A DNA stretch of 64,000 bases from Enchytraeus crypticus (GCA_905160935.1 CAJHZI010000372.1:171501-235500), one strand, 5' to 3'. Counted from the first letter of the stretch, positions 12,151-48,802 are shown. Made by a program: numbers and translations. Notes: generated by a model not told the origin, from the sequence alone.

Positions 12151-12410
12151 AATGCTTGTGAATTTCTATTGAATAAATTTTTATGAAGTTTGGTACAAGG
12201 GTTAAATTGTACAGCCATTGGAGAGTTAAATGATCTTAGACATTTATATTACGAACTGACTTCAGATACCAAAATATTTAGTGAAGATTTTCATCGTGAG
12301 GTCCATTTTCAGATTTGATCTTTTTATGTTATACCTAATATTTTGCCCATTGTTAGATTCAGTGTACAATTAGATTACAAAATGTTTACAATTAGATTCA
12401 GTGTACAATT

Positions 12411-12535
12411 CGCCACTGGCAAGTCGGTAAGATACTCAATCGCGGATCAGATGGTGCGGGGTTCAAATCCTGGGCTCGCCCATCACTGACATCGCTTTCG
12501 AGTGAGGAAATTGACGTTAACCTTAGCTTTGCAGC
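12411..12535 (+). mobile_element. SINE-A copy, 5' truncated
   Basis: Box B ggttcaaatcc, gggctcgcccatcactgac and gaaattgacgttaacctt. Preceded by a duplicated ttagattcagtgtacaatt. It sits just upstream of the 12641 ORF. Confidence 0.85.
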
Positions 12536-12640
12536 TTTTTACAATCAGCTTTCATGTAACATTAGTCAACTAGTTCTTATAAAGATTTGAAAGGTTAAAC
12601 AGTTTCTAACAATATACTGTTATATTTGTGCGAACAGATC

Positions 12641-13504
12641 ATGTCTGGTGATTCAGGAACTGGCACTAGTGCCGTTGGAAGAACATCGACTCAGACTTCT
12701 GGCATATCCGAGTATTTTCACGGATTCTTCGGCACAACGCGGAAAATGGACATACAAGTTGATCCCATCCGCATTCCGTCTCGCGCTGAAACGGCAGATA
12801 TTGAATCAAAATTCAACTGTAGATCTCCCCCTACACCTCCAATAGACGACTGGACTTATGGAATTTTCCGGAGTTATCCCACTTCAGACGAAGGTACAAG
12901 TCTGCCCCAGAGCAATGCAACGAGTGGGTATAATTTTGCTAAGTCGAATAAAGCACTGCCAACAGACATCAGTCAGCAAAATGCAGGCAGTGTTTCTACT
13001 TCACCTGCGAAGACTATAGTGGTCGGTGAGATCAGCTCAAGAGTACGACGTGACTCAGAGGTTTACCTTCCTACTTCGACAAGCGGTAAAGACATTGTCG
13101 ACGCAGCAGAAAAGGCCAGTCAGGAGTTTGGCAGAGGAGCAATATTGTCTGCTTACATGTCACAACAAGGTCAAACACAGGTCGGAGGTCAAGCTGCTCA
13201 AGATCTAGGTCAATCACAAGGTGCTGGGCAATCACAAGGCGCTGGACAATCACAAAGCGCTGGACAATCACAAGGTGCTGGGAGCGCCGATGGAAACCCT
13301 GTGAAAGTTTATGTGAATCTTTCCGGCTCCGATGTCATCGCAAATATGAATACTTCGACAAGTGCCTCGAAGCCGGGCGGGAGTGTTCTCGATACAAGTG
13401 TCACTGCACCTCTTCCAATGATGAAGAAGAGGAGTTTGTTTGATAACGAGCGACTAGAGGTCAACAGAAAGGAATTGAACATGATCGCCCCTACGTCGAT
13501 GTGA
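12641..13504 (+). CDS. Unrecognised 287-aa low-complexity protein, probable terminal exon
   Basis: The longest clean ORF of the first 17 kb outside mobile elements. It starts at an ATG with A at -3 (frame also open slightly upstream with a cgaacag sequence that could be a splice acceptor) and ends TGA at 13502-13504. Seen: a more ordered N-terminal part (ISEYFHGFFGTTRKMDIQV, then SPPTPPIDDWTYGIF near residues 62-76), a Ser/Thr/Gln-rich middle, four near-identical 18-bp repeats coding GQSQGA at about residues 189-213, a short VKVYVNLSGSDVI segment, and a basic end (MMKKRSLFDNERLEVNRKEL). Balanced base composition and non-random codons argue for real coding. No signal peptide, no membrane segment. 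I do not recognise the family; cytosolic or nuclear adaptor-like is a guess. A truncated SINE ends about 105 bp upstream. Confidence 0.7.
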   Translation: MSGDSGTGTSAVGRTSTQTSGISEYFHGFFGTTRKMDIQVDPIRIPSRAETADIESKFNCRSPPTPPIDDWTYGIFRSYPTSDEGTSLPQSNATSGYNFAKSNKALPTDISQQNAGSVSTSPAKTIVVGEISSRVRRDSEVYLPTSTSGKDIVDAAEKASQEFGRGAILSAYMSQQGQTQVGGQAAQDLGQSQGAGQSQGAGQSQSAGQSQGAGSADGNPVKVYVNLSGSDVIANMNTSTSASKPGGSVLDTSVTAPLPMMKKRSLFDNERLEVNRKELNMIAPTSM

Positions 13505-14549
13505 GGTAGTGAGCGGTTAGCTTACAAACTGTAGCAGTTATGTCAGTTCTTTAATTACAGAAATGTTGGTGTGAGGCTGTCAAAGGAGTTTTTAACAGAT
13601 CTGAAGAAAGTTAATTTTATGAAATGTTTCTTCATTATGAGGGATAGCATCAGAGAAAATACTTCTTATCTAGGCTTGCTACCAACAAGCCATGGTCGGT
13701 CTGTGCATGTATATATGAACTTACAATGAGGTTAATTCCATATGTTGCATTAATACTTATCAATTTCAAATTATATAATGGGCTCCTAATTTTAATGTCG
13801 GATTTTTTCTATTCCCTGTCCATAAGCCCTGTAAAGAACTGCGTATTGTTAATATTGTGTACTGGACTTCTTCCTCTACGTAAGAACCGAATTATAACTT
13901 CTCGGTAACCGATTGTTCTTTTTGCAACTTCTGCTTCTGCAATCTTGTGATAGTTGTACAATCATGGAACTCTGTTATGTACTATTCCACTATTGTGTTA
14001 CTATTGATTTTTATTTTATTTACTTTCATTTAATTCTGATGATTAATCTGAATATATAATTATATTATCTTTAGAAATGTCTGAAACTGGGATAATTAAG
14101 ATATTCCGAAAAATTCTAAGCTAAAATGTGATTAGTATCATAAAAAATATATATACATGTATACCTATTGATTGATTGCATCATAGTTCTGATGAAGCTT
14201 GGCAAAATAATGTCAACATTTAAGGAATCTTTAAGGAAAATAGAAAAACTAAGTTTCTAAGTGAGTTTAAAACAAAGGTGTCACAATTTTCTTAATTACA
14301 TCATTATATTTACATGTTCGCTTCTCTTGGATCTGTACCTTTGAAGGAAATGCTAAATTTTAGTATTATTTAGATAACTCCATGATGTACACTTGATAAT
14401 TCATTTCAATGATGTGGTTGTTTATTGCGTACAAATTAGTTTGATGCTGTATAGTGTAACCTGATGATAATTATAATTTAGTAGTTTTAAATGAAACTTT
14501 AGTATCATGCTTGTAAAATCTCTTAAAAACAATAGAGGAAGTATTTACC

Positions 14550-14555
14550 AATAAA
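14550..14555 (+). terminator. Candidate polyadenylation signal for the 12641 gene
   Basis: AATAAA 1.05 kb past the stop; further AATAAA at about 14885 and 15070. The first is the nearest clear signal. No transcript evidence. Confidence 0.3.
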
Positions 14556-15195
14556 TTGTGCACACAATACATCCTTGAATGTGATTTTTCTATATTTACA
14601 GATTAGTAGTTTATTTTTTAAGATTTTTAATCTTCAAGTTTCCAGCTTCACAGGTACATGAGTACAAATAATAAGTTTCCATTTTCTGTGTCAGAAAGCT
14701 TTAGCCGCTTGTGAAACCCCTGAGGTTACTAAATTAGTGAATTCGTGTGTAGAAATTTTAATTACATGTTACTTCTATTTGCAGTATTCTTGAACTAACA
14801 GTATTCCTGATGTATCATGAATTGAAATCTCTTTCTTTCATTTACATTAAACTAACTTTAAATTGACTGCAGATATTAAATGTAAATAAATAACAAATTT
14901 AATTAAATAATTGAAATATAAAGCAACACCCAATTCTGCATCGACTCCTCCCAAATGACGATATCAGGATTTTTGAACTTATCTCACAATATTTTTGTTA
15001 TAGTTAAACTACTAATTACTTTAAATCTATATATATCTACCAAAGCTTCCAATATTAACTGGATTATTTAATAAAGCTGTAATTAAGGCCAAACGAGAAA
15101 ATGTAATAATGACATAATGTCAAAAAGAAAAGAAAATGTCAATGATAATAAAATGATAATGTAAATGTCATTATGTAATTGAGTTTGTGTATTTG

Positions 15196-15330
15196 CTGGC
15201 TGGAGCCAGTGGCGATGTCAATAAGATATTCGAACGTGGATCAGTATATGCAGCATTCAAATCCTGGGCTCGCCCATCACTGACATTGCTTTCGAGTGAG
15301 AAAACTGACGTTAACATTAGCTTTAGCTTT
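15196..15330 (+). mobile_element. SINE-A copy
   Basis: ctggctggagccagtggcga head, box B relic attcaaatcc, tail gaaaactgacgttaacatta. Full length. Confidence 0.88.
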
Positions 15331-16872
15331 TTTTATTTGCTTGAAATATTTCTTTCTAAAGTGGTAGAAGTTGTTGTATAGTAGTAAATTTGATCCAAAA
15401 GGAACTGAGTAAAAATATCCTGCATTGCAGAGTAACATTTCTAAAGATTGATAAGCAAGAATTATTTAGTGTGAAAGGAGGCGATTAATTCTTTCTAAAC
15501 TTTCCATTATTATTAGGAACCGCTGAAATGCTCTGAGAAAACAGCGACGATTTTAAAGTGTTAGATTTACTGCTGGAAGTGAGAGTTTTTGATTGGTTAT
15601 ATTTGCTGAGGTCAAGTTTATATTTTTTTTCAGTTAGCTTCAAACTTGTGACTATATGTGATAATGTTTTTCTTGTGAAGTTTTTCCTTCTGTATCTAGT
15701 TCTAATTTTGAAAATTTTGTGTATATTATATCAGTAATTTGTTTATTTTATATAATCCTTTATAGATATCGACGATTGTTCTTGCTGCATTTTATATTGG
15801 CATCACCTTTTTTTTGCAAGTCATTGAAGCTTTCAAAAATGAATAGTTGGGGGAAAGGTAGTCTAGAATGCATAGGCCACAATAAATGTACCCAAACCTC
15901 TTTGAGTCTAACATTTGAGAGACCTCTTGGTGTAGCGCATGGATCTGTTGCATGGTTAACTTTACACTTCAATACCAGGGTCTGTTATCTCCTACATATA
16001 CTTATGGTTGTAATCGATCTGTATTATAGTGCACGTAGTTCAAACATCTTTGTAAACCTTATCTTATTGGCTTGAAGCTAATACTTGGTATAGGGTACAA
16101 TCATACGAGATGCGCTTGATATAATCATGAACATTCGATTCTAAAGAACCTGCCGTTTGTAAGAACTGTTCTCGTTCGTCCTGATCTGCAAATATTTTTT
16201 TTAAGTCAACATCAACCATTCAAAGTCTTACATAAAATTGCACTTGTGAAAGATTCTCGACTGATTGAATTTTCTTGTTTTTCAATTGTAGAATGTACAT
16301 GGTTTGCTTCCCTAGGTATAGTAACCTAAAGCGAAATTTGTATTTATTTTGACTTGCAAAGGCAATTTTGAAGCATGAAAACAATGACTACGGTGAAAAC
16401 GTTTAATCGGTGGTTTCGTTTTGGTAATCATGTGTAGTTATAATTATCCCCTGCAGGAAAATGTAATTTTGAATTTTGTAATTTTTGAAATTCTGCCATT
16501 GTTTGACTATATTTGTGAGTGTAAATGTTTGTGTTGCCGAATATTCTAATTATCTTTATCGGCTGTTTTCCTGGTACCAGTAGAGACTTAATCTGGCTGG
16601 AATTTGAAGCCGTGGCTTGCATCTTATCAGACGATTATTCTGCCGAGTCGATATTACTTGTTGATACGCGTAACGTCATAAAACTCTCGTTATGGTATTT
16701 GGCTGTGGCTGTAAAAATCATTGATTTTAATTCTGTATACCTGTGTGTCGTCAACTCATCATACTGAATGTTTATAGTGTATCGTTGTTAAGCCCCTATT
16801 AAATATGTATTGCACTTCTAACATTTGTACGATATTAAACGAGTTTTGTCGTAATAATCTTATTTGTTTTAT

Positions 16873-16903
<31 letters not shown>

Positions 16904-16984
16904 GATTTGAGATTTAGCCCGCTATCTAATCGCTAATTGACTGGTGAGGCAAACCATTTCGATTATTAAATCTAAAACATCATC

Positions 16985-17150
16985 TTCTCTTGGACCCCAG
17001 TTTAACTAGGGTCGGGATTAGAAAGGTTTGCAGCAAATTCTGAAGCCTAGACGCTTATTCTGATGATGCCTAGACTACCCTTTCTGACATTGGCTTGGAT
17101 CTTAGTGCTTTTCAACTGCTTTGTCGCCCTTTTACGACACTGCAGTTCAA
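16985..17150 (+). repeat. Dispersed repeat family D
   Basis: cagtttaactagggtcggga, gcctagacgc, ccctttctgacattggcttg, gatcttagtgctttt and cttttacgacactgcagt are shared with 18186-18415 and 61555-61668. Class unknown. Confidence 0.75.
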
Positions 17151-17380
17151 ATCTAATTAAATCTAAGACAACGAAGTTTTAATATCGAGTATTGTGCTCA
17201 TAATGTTGTCTATTGCAATAAATTGTAGTTGTGTTTTAAAGGGGTCGGGCAGAGGTTGTAGACTTTTTCTATTATAGCATTGGTATACCTGCAATTGACG
17301 GGTTTATTTAGCTCATTATTCCCTAATTCAGTCGAACACTATGGTTATTTAACATCCTTCAAAGGCTTTCATGTACGATA

Positions 17381-17386
17381 TTTATT
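17381..17386 (-). terminator. Candidate polyadenylation signal for FBXL7
   Basis: AATAAA on the minus strand, about 380 nt after the FBXL7 stop. If used, the 36-bp minisatellite lies within the 3' UTR. A second candidate lies near 17303. Position only; no transcript evidence. Confidence 0.35.
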
Positions 17387-17529
17387 TTAATAAACAAAAA
17401 GGGTTAAAGAACCCTGTGCAGTCCACATATAGATATAAAATCTAATGCTTTGACATTTGCGCTCCATTGCCAATCAAACTATATTCGCTGGGCCCCTATC
17501 AAAATATAAGCTTATGCTCGCATCCTGTG

Positions 17530-17766
17530 TAATTGGTGGTTAATAATTTTCTTCAGCAGAACGACTGATTGGTGGTTGATAATTCTAATCAATAAAATGA
17601 CGGATTGGTGGTTGATAATGCTCATCAGCTGAATGACTGATTGGTGGTTGATAACTTTTATCAGCAGAATATGATTGGTAGCTGATATTTCTCATCAGCA
17701 GAATGACTGATCGGCGGTTGATAATTCTCATCAGCAGAATGACGGATTGGTGGTTGATAATTATTA

Positions 17767-17788
<22 letters not shown>
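17530..17788. repeat. 36-bp minisatellite overlapping the FBXL7 stop codon
   Basis: About seven copies of a ~36-bp unit (consensus start on plus TGATTGGTGGTTGATAATT, then a CATCAGCAGAATGAC-type end), one copy 33 bp. The outermost unit contains the final codons (NPSFC) and stop of FBXL7, and the other units carry degenerate versions of the same sequence. Confidence 0.9.
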
Positions 17789-41647
<23,859 letters not shown>

Positions 41648-42046
41648 ATTAGTTAACTGGCATAAATGTGTTACATCTATACAATAGTTTGACGTTTTGG
41701 ATTGTTGACTTCATTTAAATAGATATAATTTCTTAATAAAATAGCTGTTCACGTTCCGAAGACCAATTAATCATTTCGTAACTGAAGACTACAAAACCTG
41801 AAATTACAGTTTCGAAAATATTAAAGAAAATTTGCAATAACTAAATAGATTTGCTTTCAGTGAATATTTTCAGTGTCATTACTTTAAATCTCTTTTTCTA
41901 GGTGGTTAGTGTTTAATAAATTAATATAACAGCGCACATCAATGCATCTCAATACCTAACATAACTTTCAAACACGCAACAAACTTTAACGTAAACATAG
42001 CAGAGTAATTTTACAGCTACAGCGTAGCTATTTGCTAACATATATA

Positions 42047-42048
42047 TA

Positions 42049-42096
<48 letters not shown>
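42047..42096. repeat. (TA)n microsatellite upstream of FBXL7
   Basis: About 50 bp TA, 400 bp upstream of the FBXL7 start in gene sense. Confidence 0.95.
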
Positions 42097-42103
<7 letters not shown>

Positions 42104-42313
42104 TGTATACTTTTATACACTTATCGATTTTATACTAAAAATAGATGTCTACGTTACTATATTAGCTTATAGGTTTCTCTTCGTTCACTGTTTACATTAA
42201 TACAGGACTAATAAATTGTTTTATCGAAGTTCAATGGAACTAAACCGCACTCGACTGAGTTTGTCAAATGAATGTCAAGCAGCCTGAAGCATTCGAAGCT
42301 TTTGAAGCCAGCG

Positions 42314-42317
<4 letters not shown>

Positions 42318-42344
<27 letters not shown>

Positions 42345-42560
42345 TCTATGTCTCTGCCTCTATCTCTCTCTCTCTCTCTTTCTTTCTTACTCACTCCTCA
42401 CTCTCTCTCATACACTCTCTCACTCTCACTCACTCTCTCTTAAACTCTCTCTTTCTAACTCTCTCACTCTCTCTCACTCCTTCTCTCACTCTCTCTCTTT
42501 CACACACTCTTTCTCTCACTCACTCTCACTCTCGCACTCTCTCTCTCATTCACTCTCTCA

Positions 42561-42596
<36 letters not shown>

Positions 42597-42600
42597 CTCT
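42318..42600. repeat. (CT)n/CTCA-rich tract upstream of FBXL7
   Basis: About 280 bp of CT with CTCACT variants, 0.7-0.95 kb upstream of the FBXL7 start; on the gene strand it reads GA-rich. Confidence 0.95.
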
Positions 42601-44145
42601 GACAGCTGCTTGCTTGAATAATTAATTCTGTCTTCATTAGACATGCAGTACGTCGCTAGGCCTGCTTGTGGTTACCCCTCACATTGCAATCTGAGCATTT
42701 CTTAGCTGAGCGTGTATAATGTATATGTCAGCCAAGTGATTATTAATTAATGATTGGCATACAAGAAGTTATTAATATTATTAATATTATTATTGTTAGG
42801 CCTACCGAATTCGCCTGGTTGAGTTCGTGGGTTTTTATCGGAGTTTATATAAGCAATTTCTATCTTGACTGTTAACTTAATTTCTTTTATTTAAGGCTGA
42901 GCTCTTATAGATTTCGTTAAGTTCTATAGGATCTGCTCAGTTCCTGTTCTAAACAGAAATTCTTATTCTCTGTGTCCATCCCTGTCGTATAAGACTGCGG
43001 TCGACTATTTACTACAATAGGCCTATTTGCCGTTTTCTTTGAGAGTCTTAAATTCTGGCAGTGTTTGCACGATGTTTATGGTCGCTTATTATCAACACTA
43101 TTACTATACATTTGTGCGGATGTAGATTTTAAAAATCTATACACATTTCTACGTGTTTACAGATGTTTCCTATGACGTAGAATTGTGTATTCGTGTAGTT
43201 CTATTGAATTCGACTACGTATAGTGTTTAGTCATCTGAATGATCGGATGTTTAGAGAGCCAGAGCTCTACCTAACCCCAGGGAGTCTAGTCTGTCTCTAG
43301 TCAAGCGAGACGTCATTAGTTGGCGGTCAGCTGCTCATACACTAAAATAAAAGAAAAACGGGCGAATCTTAGCAATTTTATCAACAGGTGGACCGGTGAG
43401 ATGGAGTGGAGGTGATAAAAATATGATAAAAATATCTCTTGTAAATTTGTTCTGAAATGACTCCATGCAGGCTATGGATGGAAATTATAAAAGTGACCAC
43501 GCACGATCAAATTAAGAAAGAATGAAAATTCTGGAACAGATTTTAAAATAGGTGTTATATACCCTATTTACTTCAAGTAACCCTCGTGTAATTATCATCA
43601 TAGGATTCATAGCAACTGCGTGTTTAGACGTGGCTATAATTACTTCTGAGTAATAGTGCTGATAAAATATATCTAATGCTGCTGAGACGTGTTATAAAAC
43701 AAGAATTAAAACAAAGTCATCCTCCGATATTTTTGCGCATGAGGTCTAACCAAAGATATGTAACGGATAGCTAAATTCAAAAACCTTGGGATAGTTGGGA
43801 TATAGATGCTGAGAGCTCTAAGATGCCACATCCAAAGTTGAACTGGAGAAATCTAGAAAATTATCTTATAATACAGACAATCTTTTAAATATAAATAAGG
43901 AGTTGTCTCAACAGAAAGTTATGGCATAGTTGAAATACTAACTAGTCAAATCAAACTAAAGAAAAACATTTGAATTTCATTTAACAGACCGACTGTCTGA
44001 CGGCTAGATACAAAAAATGATCTTCAAATTTCTGAATTCATTTAGGTTAATATAGTCTTAATTACTTTCGAGTTAGAAATTTAAGCAATTGAAACTTACA
44101 TGAATTTTCATTTTAATTAAACATCAATTTCATATTAAAACTTAG

Positions 44146-44149
<4 letters not shown>

Positions 44150-44213
<64 letters not shown>

Positions 44214-44216
44214 TAT

Positions 44217-44260
<44 letters not shown>
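44150..44260. repeat. (TA)n microsatellite
   Basis: About 110 bp TA with a central ACATATATATACATG interruption. Confidence 0.95.
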
Positions 44261-44263
<3 letters not shown>

Positions 44264-44912
44264 CGCCTTATCAAGAGCATTGTCAATAATAGCAGAACAA
44301 TGAAAGACTTCTTAGGAATTTATTCGCAATGGTCATCTCTTTTAAATCTCCTAGGCCTTAATTTTGAATCAATTTCAATAAGGTTTCGGGTTAACTAGTA
44401 AGCCTATAATTAATTTTAATGACTCAGCTTTCTTCCGCAGACCGAGCTAAACAGTCACGTATTAACCACTTGTCCATTTGCAAACGAGGGGCGTTCGTAT
44501 TCATATAATTGAAAGTGGCTCAATTTTCATTCTCTCGTTTGTATAATTGCGAGTTCTTTAAATAACTTCAGTCTTCGGCTTATTTGGGCGCAGCGTGACT
44601 TGAAGTATATTTAGAAGCAATAGACGATTATCGATCTGTAGTTTTCTTAGACAATTCCTTGACTCATATATAATAGCTTATTAGCAGACACACCCGAAAT
44701 ATGAACTTAGATTACAAGCGGACTTAGTATAATCTTATTCATTTTCCGAAAGCACCTATTTACTTTGCCCGTAACTAATACATGCGTGCAAGTTGTGGGC
44801 GAATGAAAATTTATATTTTATTGTAACCCCGGTACACTTAACATACAATAAACAAAGAAATAACTAATTATGACTACATTTCTTTAGTATTTTAAGAAAG
44901 AATGCAAAGTAT

Positions 44913-45019
44913 GTACCGATAAACCACGGATCCGTAGGTGCGGGGTTCAAATCCTCGGCTCGCCCATCACTGACATAGCTTTCGAGTGAGGAAACTGACG
45001 TTAACCTTAGCTTTACCAG
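44913..45019 (+). mobile_element. SINE-A copy, 5' truncated
   Basis: ggtgcggggttcaaatcctc, cgcccatcactgacatagct and gaaactgacgttaacctta. Intergenic. Confidence 0.85.
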
Positions 45020-45280
45020 TCCGTAACGTAAAACTGACAGAAATTTTCTATCTTATGAAGTTGATGTTAAATGATACTTACCCTTATTCCCATTAATATT
45101 TAATCCTCATATAACATTTTTTAGTCACAGGCTAAAATGATGGTATGCATATACATGTAAGTTTTAGGAATAACACATTAAAGAGGCGCCATAGACTAAT
45201 AAGGGTCTACTGTTAGAACTGATGTAGTAGAGCTCTAAGCCTCTAAAGTTAACAAAAGTAGCATGATATTAGGTAATATA

Positions 45281-45475
45281 TAAATCCGATCAATGATATA
45301 TCAGTCAGATCAGTGATATATCAATCTTATCAGTGATATATCAATCAGATAAGTGATATATCAATCAGATCACAGATGTATATTAATCAGATAAGTGATA
45401 AATCAAACAGATCAGTGATATATCAATTAGATAAATGATGCATACATCAGATTAGGCGATGCATAAATTCGAGTA
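45281..45475. repeat. ~20-bp minisatellite
   Basis: About eight units of cagatcagtgatatatcaat with substitutions that alternate cagatcag and cagataag. Confidence 0.88.
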
Positions 45476-45885
45476 ATATAATATGCAACACATACATTTT
45501 GATGTAGAAGATAGAGAATATTAGAAGGTTTAGATTATTTTGCAATATAAAATTTGCAATGGATTTCTTTTTTCTTCTTTTTCTAATTTACATCTTTGGA
45601 CTAGTGTTTCGAATATTGATATTTCACCGTTTATTAAATATTTTATTTTCGCCCACATGAATTCTGGATTTGTTTTGACTATAATGGCATTTTAATTGCT
45701 GTTGTATATTATATGACTGTAAACCGGTTAAGCAGCCCCCATCTCACGCTACGTTTGCGATAGAAAAAAGACGTTAAAATTAACTAAACTTTAAATTTTA
45801 ATTGTAAATGATTTGAAGTATATGATGAAAATCTAGTAATGGTTATACATGTATGTAACTAGTATTACAGAGAACGTTATAAATA

Positions 45886-46667
45886 CAGGGTGCGCATTAA
45901 AAAATATCCTCCTAGCACAATTGCGATAGCTTAGTCAATTCTTAATATTTCGCCTTGAAATTTTAAGGTTCTCTTGTGGAGGAATTTAGCCACAAGCTGA
46001 CCAAATTTTGTAAAAATATTTTTAAACAAACCGGAGTTATCCAAGTTTTGCGAAAAAATTGATTTTTTTTCATTTAACACGCAACGTAAAACGCCAATTA
46101 GAATCAATTCCTTTTTGAAAATGTGCTGACCCGGAAGAAGGCCGTTAGATGATGACGACTCTGATATTGTGCTACAATGTATTACACTAACACTATTCTG
46201 CCGAAACTGATTGAAGACTGCAACAAGTTGAAGTCAAATGATTTAATTTTTTGAAGGCTGTTCTTCAAGAGATCTGGAAAGACCTACCACAGCAGTCCAT
46301 TGACAGCGTAATTTTATCTGTAAGAAAAGACTTCTGGCCGGCATTAAAGCCCAAGCAGTTCATTTCGAGCACACATTGTAGCACAATATCAGAGTCGTCA
46401 TCATCTAACGGCCTTTTTCAGGGTCAGTACATTTTCAAAAAGGAATTGATTCTAATTGACGTTTTACGTTACGTGTTAAATTTAAAAAAATCAAATTTTT
46501 CGCAAAACTTGGATAACTCCGGTTTGTTTAAAAATATTTTTACAAAATTTGGTCAGCTTGTGGCTAAATTCCTCCACAAGAGAACCTTAAAATTTCAAGG
46601 CGAAATATCAATAATTGGCTAAGCTATCATAATTGTGCTAGGAGGATATTTTTTAATGCGCACCCTG
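45886..46667 (+). mobile_element. Tc1/mariner-like fold-back element with ~290-bp TIRs
   Basis: TA-flanked, starts CAGGGTGCGCATTAAAAAAT and ends with its reverse complement (...GCGCACCCTG). Arms run about 45886-46175 and 46383-46667, separated by ~200 bp holding the last part of a transposase (LQEIWKDLPQQSIDSVILSV, then a frame-shifted HFEHTL and TAG at 46379-46381). The inverted repeat has grown to include the transposase 3' UTR and its stem-loop on both sides. Confidence 0.88.
46410..46425 (+). promoter_or_regulatory. Histone-type stem-loop in the 45886 element
   Basis: GGCCTTTTTCAGGGTC preceded by CTAAC: the same layout as the 20486 stem-loop with two G-T pairs, 28 nt after the inferred transposase TAG. 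A decayed inverted copy lies at about 46127-46145 in the left arm. Confidence 0.6.
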
Positions 46668-47034
46668 TATATTTTTTGCCTATATCAACTTTTCTCCTTA
46701 ATGCTTGCCTCCCTTAGAAAACCCTTCGTAAACGAACAAGTCGCTTTTAACTCAGTGATAGATTGTATAGTAGAAGTTGGTTAATAAGGTTGTTTACAAG
46801 TTTCTACTAGATCATTAGAAACTTGCAATCAAAGCTCAATTTTTACATCATGCTGGAATTGCGGGGCGATCGCTTTAGTGAAGTAAAGAAAAGATGCATT
46901 AGTGGCTGATAATTAAAATTCGTTTAAAGCGATGCCAGATAACCGGCGACAAATCTATTAAGGACAGCGTACTAGATTTGGTCATGGATGCTATATTGAC
47001 CGGATGCAGCAACTTGACTTGCCGATTGTATCGA

Positions 47035-47135
47035 CTGATGGCCGAGTTGGTAGCACGTCTGCTGACATGCAAGAGGCCTCGGGATCGAAAAACAGTCCGA
47101 TCTTCTCTGACAGTAAACCTTTGTATTAAAATAGA
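47035..47135 (+). mobile_element. tRNA-like sequence, possible SINE
   Basis: gatggccgagttggtagcac (A-box-like) and cgggatcgaaaaacagtc (B-box-like), followed by tctctgacagtaaac. No intact cloverleaf; low-confidence SINE head. Confidence 0.4.
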
Positions 47136-47374
47136 CTTGAAACTTAACTTTATGGCTTTTTATTACTTAACTAAATTACTAAAGCCACAAATCTTCTTCA
47201 CTTTAAATATTAATTATTTCATTATTCAATTAATAAAATAAAATAAATAAATATATTGTAATATAATTGATTGATTGTATAAATAATTATAATAATTAAA
47301 CAAAATAAACAATAAAATGCAAACATAATTGAATTATAGATCAGATAAATATAAAACATTGGAATGATTAAATG

Positions 47375-47635
47375 AGTGTCGGCAGCAGAGTTTAGCTGTG
47401 TATCAGCAACAGAGTGTAGCTGTGTGTCAGCAGCAGAGTATAGCTGTGTGTCAGCAGCAGAGTGTAGCTGTGTCAGCAACAGAGTATAGCTATGTGTCAG
47501 CAACAGAGTGTAGCTGTGTGTCAGCAGCAGATTGTAGCTGTGTGTCAGCAGCAGAGTGTAGCTGTGTCAGCAACAGAGTGTAGCTGTGTGTCAGCAGCAG
47601 AGTGTAGCTGTGTGTCAGCACCAGAATGTAGCTGC
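47375..47635. repeat. ~21-24-bp minisatellite
   Basis: About eleven units of cagcagagtgtagctgtgtg; some units lack a few bases. Reading frames across it are artefacts. Confidence 0.92.
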
Positions 47636-48564
47636 GCGACACTGCAAAATGCAGAAAATCTCAAAATATTAGTAATATAAATATTAATTAGTTAATTTTT
47701 ATTCTCCTAGCCTATAGGCAAGATCTCATAAAGCTTCAAATATGGTGAACTGCAGTAAGCAGTGCAAACAGTCTCCAAGGTCTTCGCGTTCGTGACTGTT
47801 CAATTCTTAAACCAGCATGTGCTTGGTTATTGTATTGTATTTTACTGGCCCCAGGGTAAGGCGCGAACTAGAAATCTATATCTTAAGCTAATCCGTCTAA
47901 CTAAACGGCCATATCAAATGGCCCAAAGGTTCCAAAGAGATATGTATATCTGTTGTTTATATATCCATGTTTACAGGAAATTTGATGCACTAATTTACAT
48001 ATTATACTAAACAAAACAACGCCCAATATTACTAACAACGTTTATAATACTACTATTGCTGTTACTCATAAATATGTCAAACATTATTTTGCACAGTTTC
48101 GAGATTTAGCGTTAAAACGATAGAGGTTTATCATCCTGCAAGATACCTAGTGAACAGCTCTGCTCTAATGGAGAAATATGAGATTAAACAAGTATCGAAC
48201 TCGAAACATACAGCTTACAGTGCCTGACTGTTGCCGCCTACGCTTTTCAACGCTGTCAAACATAAATGGTAAAGAAAATTATAAATAGAGTATAAGACAA
48301 ACACGTGACTGCTGTTTTACATATACTGTATTATGATATTATCGGTAAGGAACGAAAACACACATAGCAACTTTAACTAGACGATGCTGCGACGTAATGT
48401 ACGAACACATTAACGGTTGTTCGGCGAATCTAATCACTAAAGACCTGACAAACATTCTGAAGCTGCTTCCCAGCTAGAAATCTATTTTCATATATCAGCT
48501 CTGTCATAATTGACAGTAAATAGTTCAGTGTTGTCAGTAATGACAGCGTTGTCAGTACTTTTCT

Positions 48565-48802
48565 TGGTATTATCATCACTATCAGTATCATCAGCACTAT
48601 CAGTATCATCAGCACTATCAATATCATCAGCACTATCAGTATCATCAGCACTATCAGTATCATCAGCACTATCAGTATCATCAGCACTATCAGTATCATC
48701 AGCACTATCAGTATCATCAGCACTATCAGTATCATCAGCACTATCAGTATCATCAGCACTATCAGTATCATCAGCACTATCAGTATCATCAGCACTATCA
48801 GT
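48565..48802. repeat. 18-bp minisatellite
   Basis: About thirteen nearly perfect units of agcactatcagtatcatc, the most homogeneous tandem array in the window. Confidence 0.95.

Larger units (their letters stand above)
13505..16984. other. 3' flank of the 12641 gene
   Basis: Probable 3' UTR then intergenic DNA, with one SINE-A at 15196. Short ORFs here (for example at 15719-16075) have low-complexity composition and no family resemblance. Confidence 0.5.

Noticed and set aside
15719..16075. 118-aa ORF rich in Ile/Leu/Tyr
   Set aside because: AT-rich chance frame with no recognisable family or splice context; could be UTR.
42268..42625. Ser/Leu-rich ORFs of 117 aa
   Set aside because: Produced by the CT-rich simple repeat.
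47375..47680. Possible CRISPR-like array
   Set aside because: Units are contiguous without unique spacers, and the genome is metazoan.
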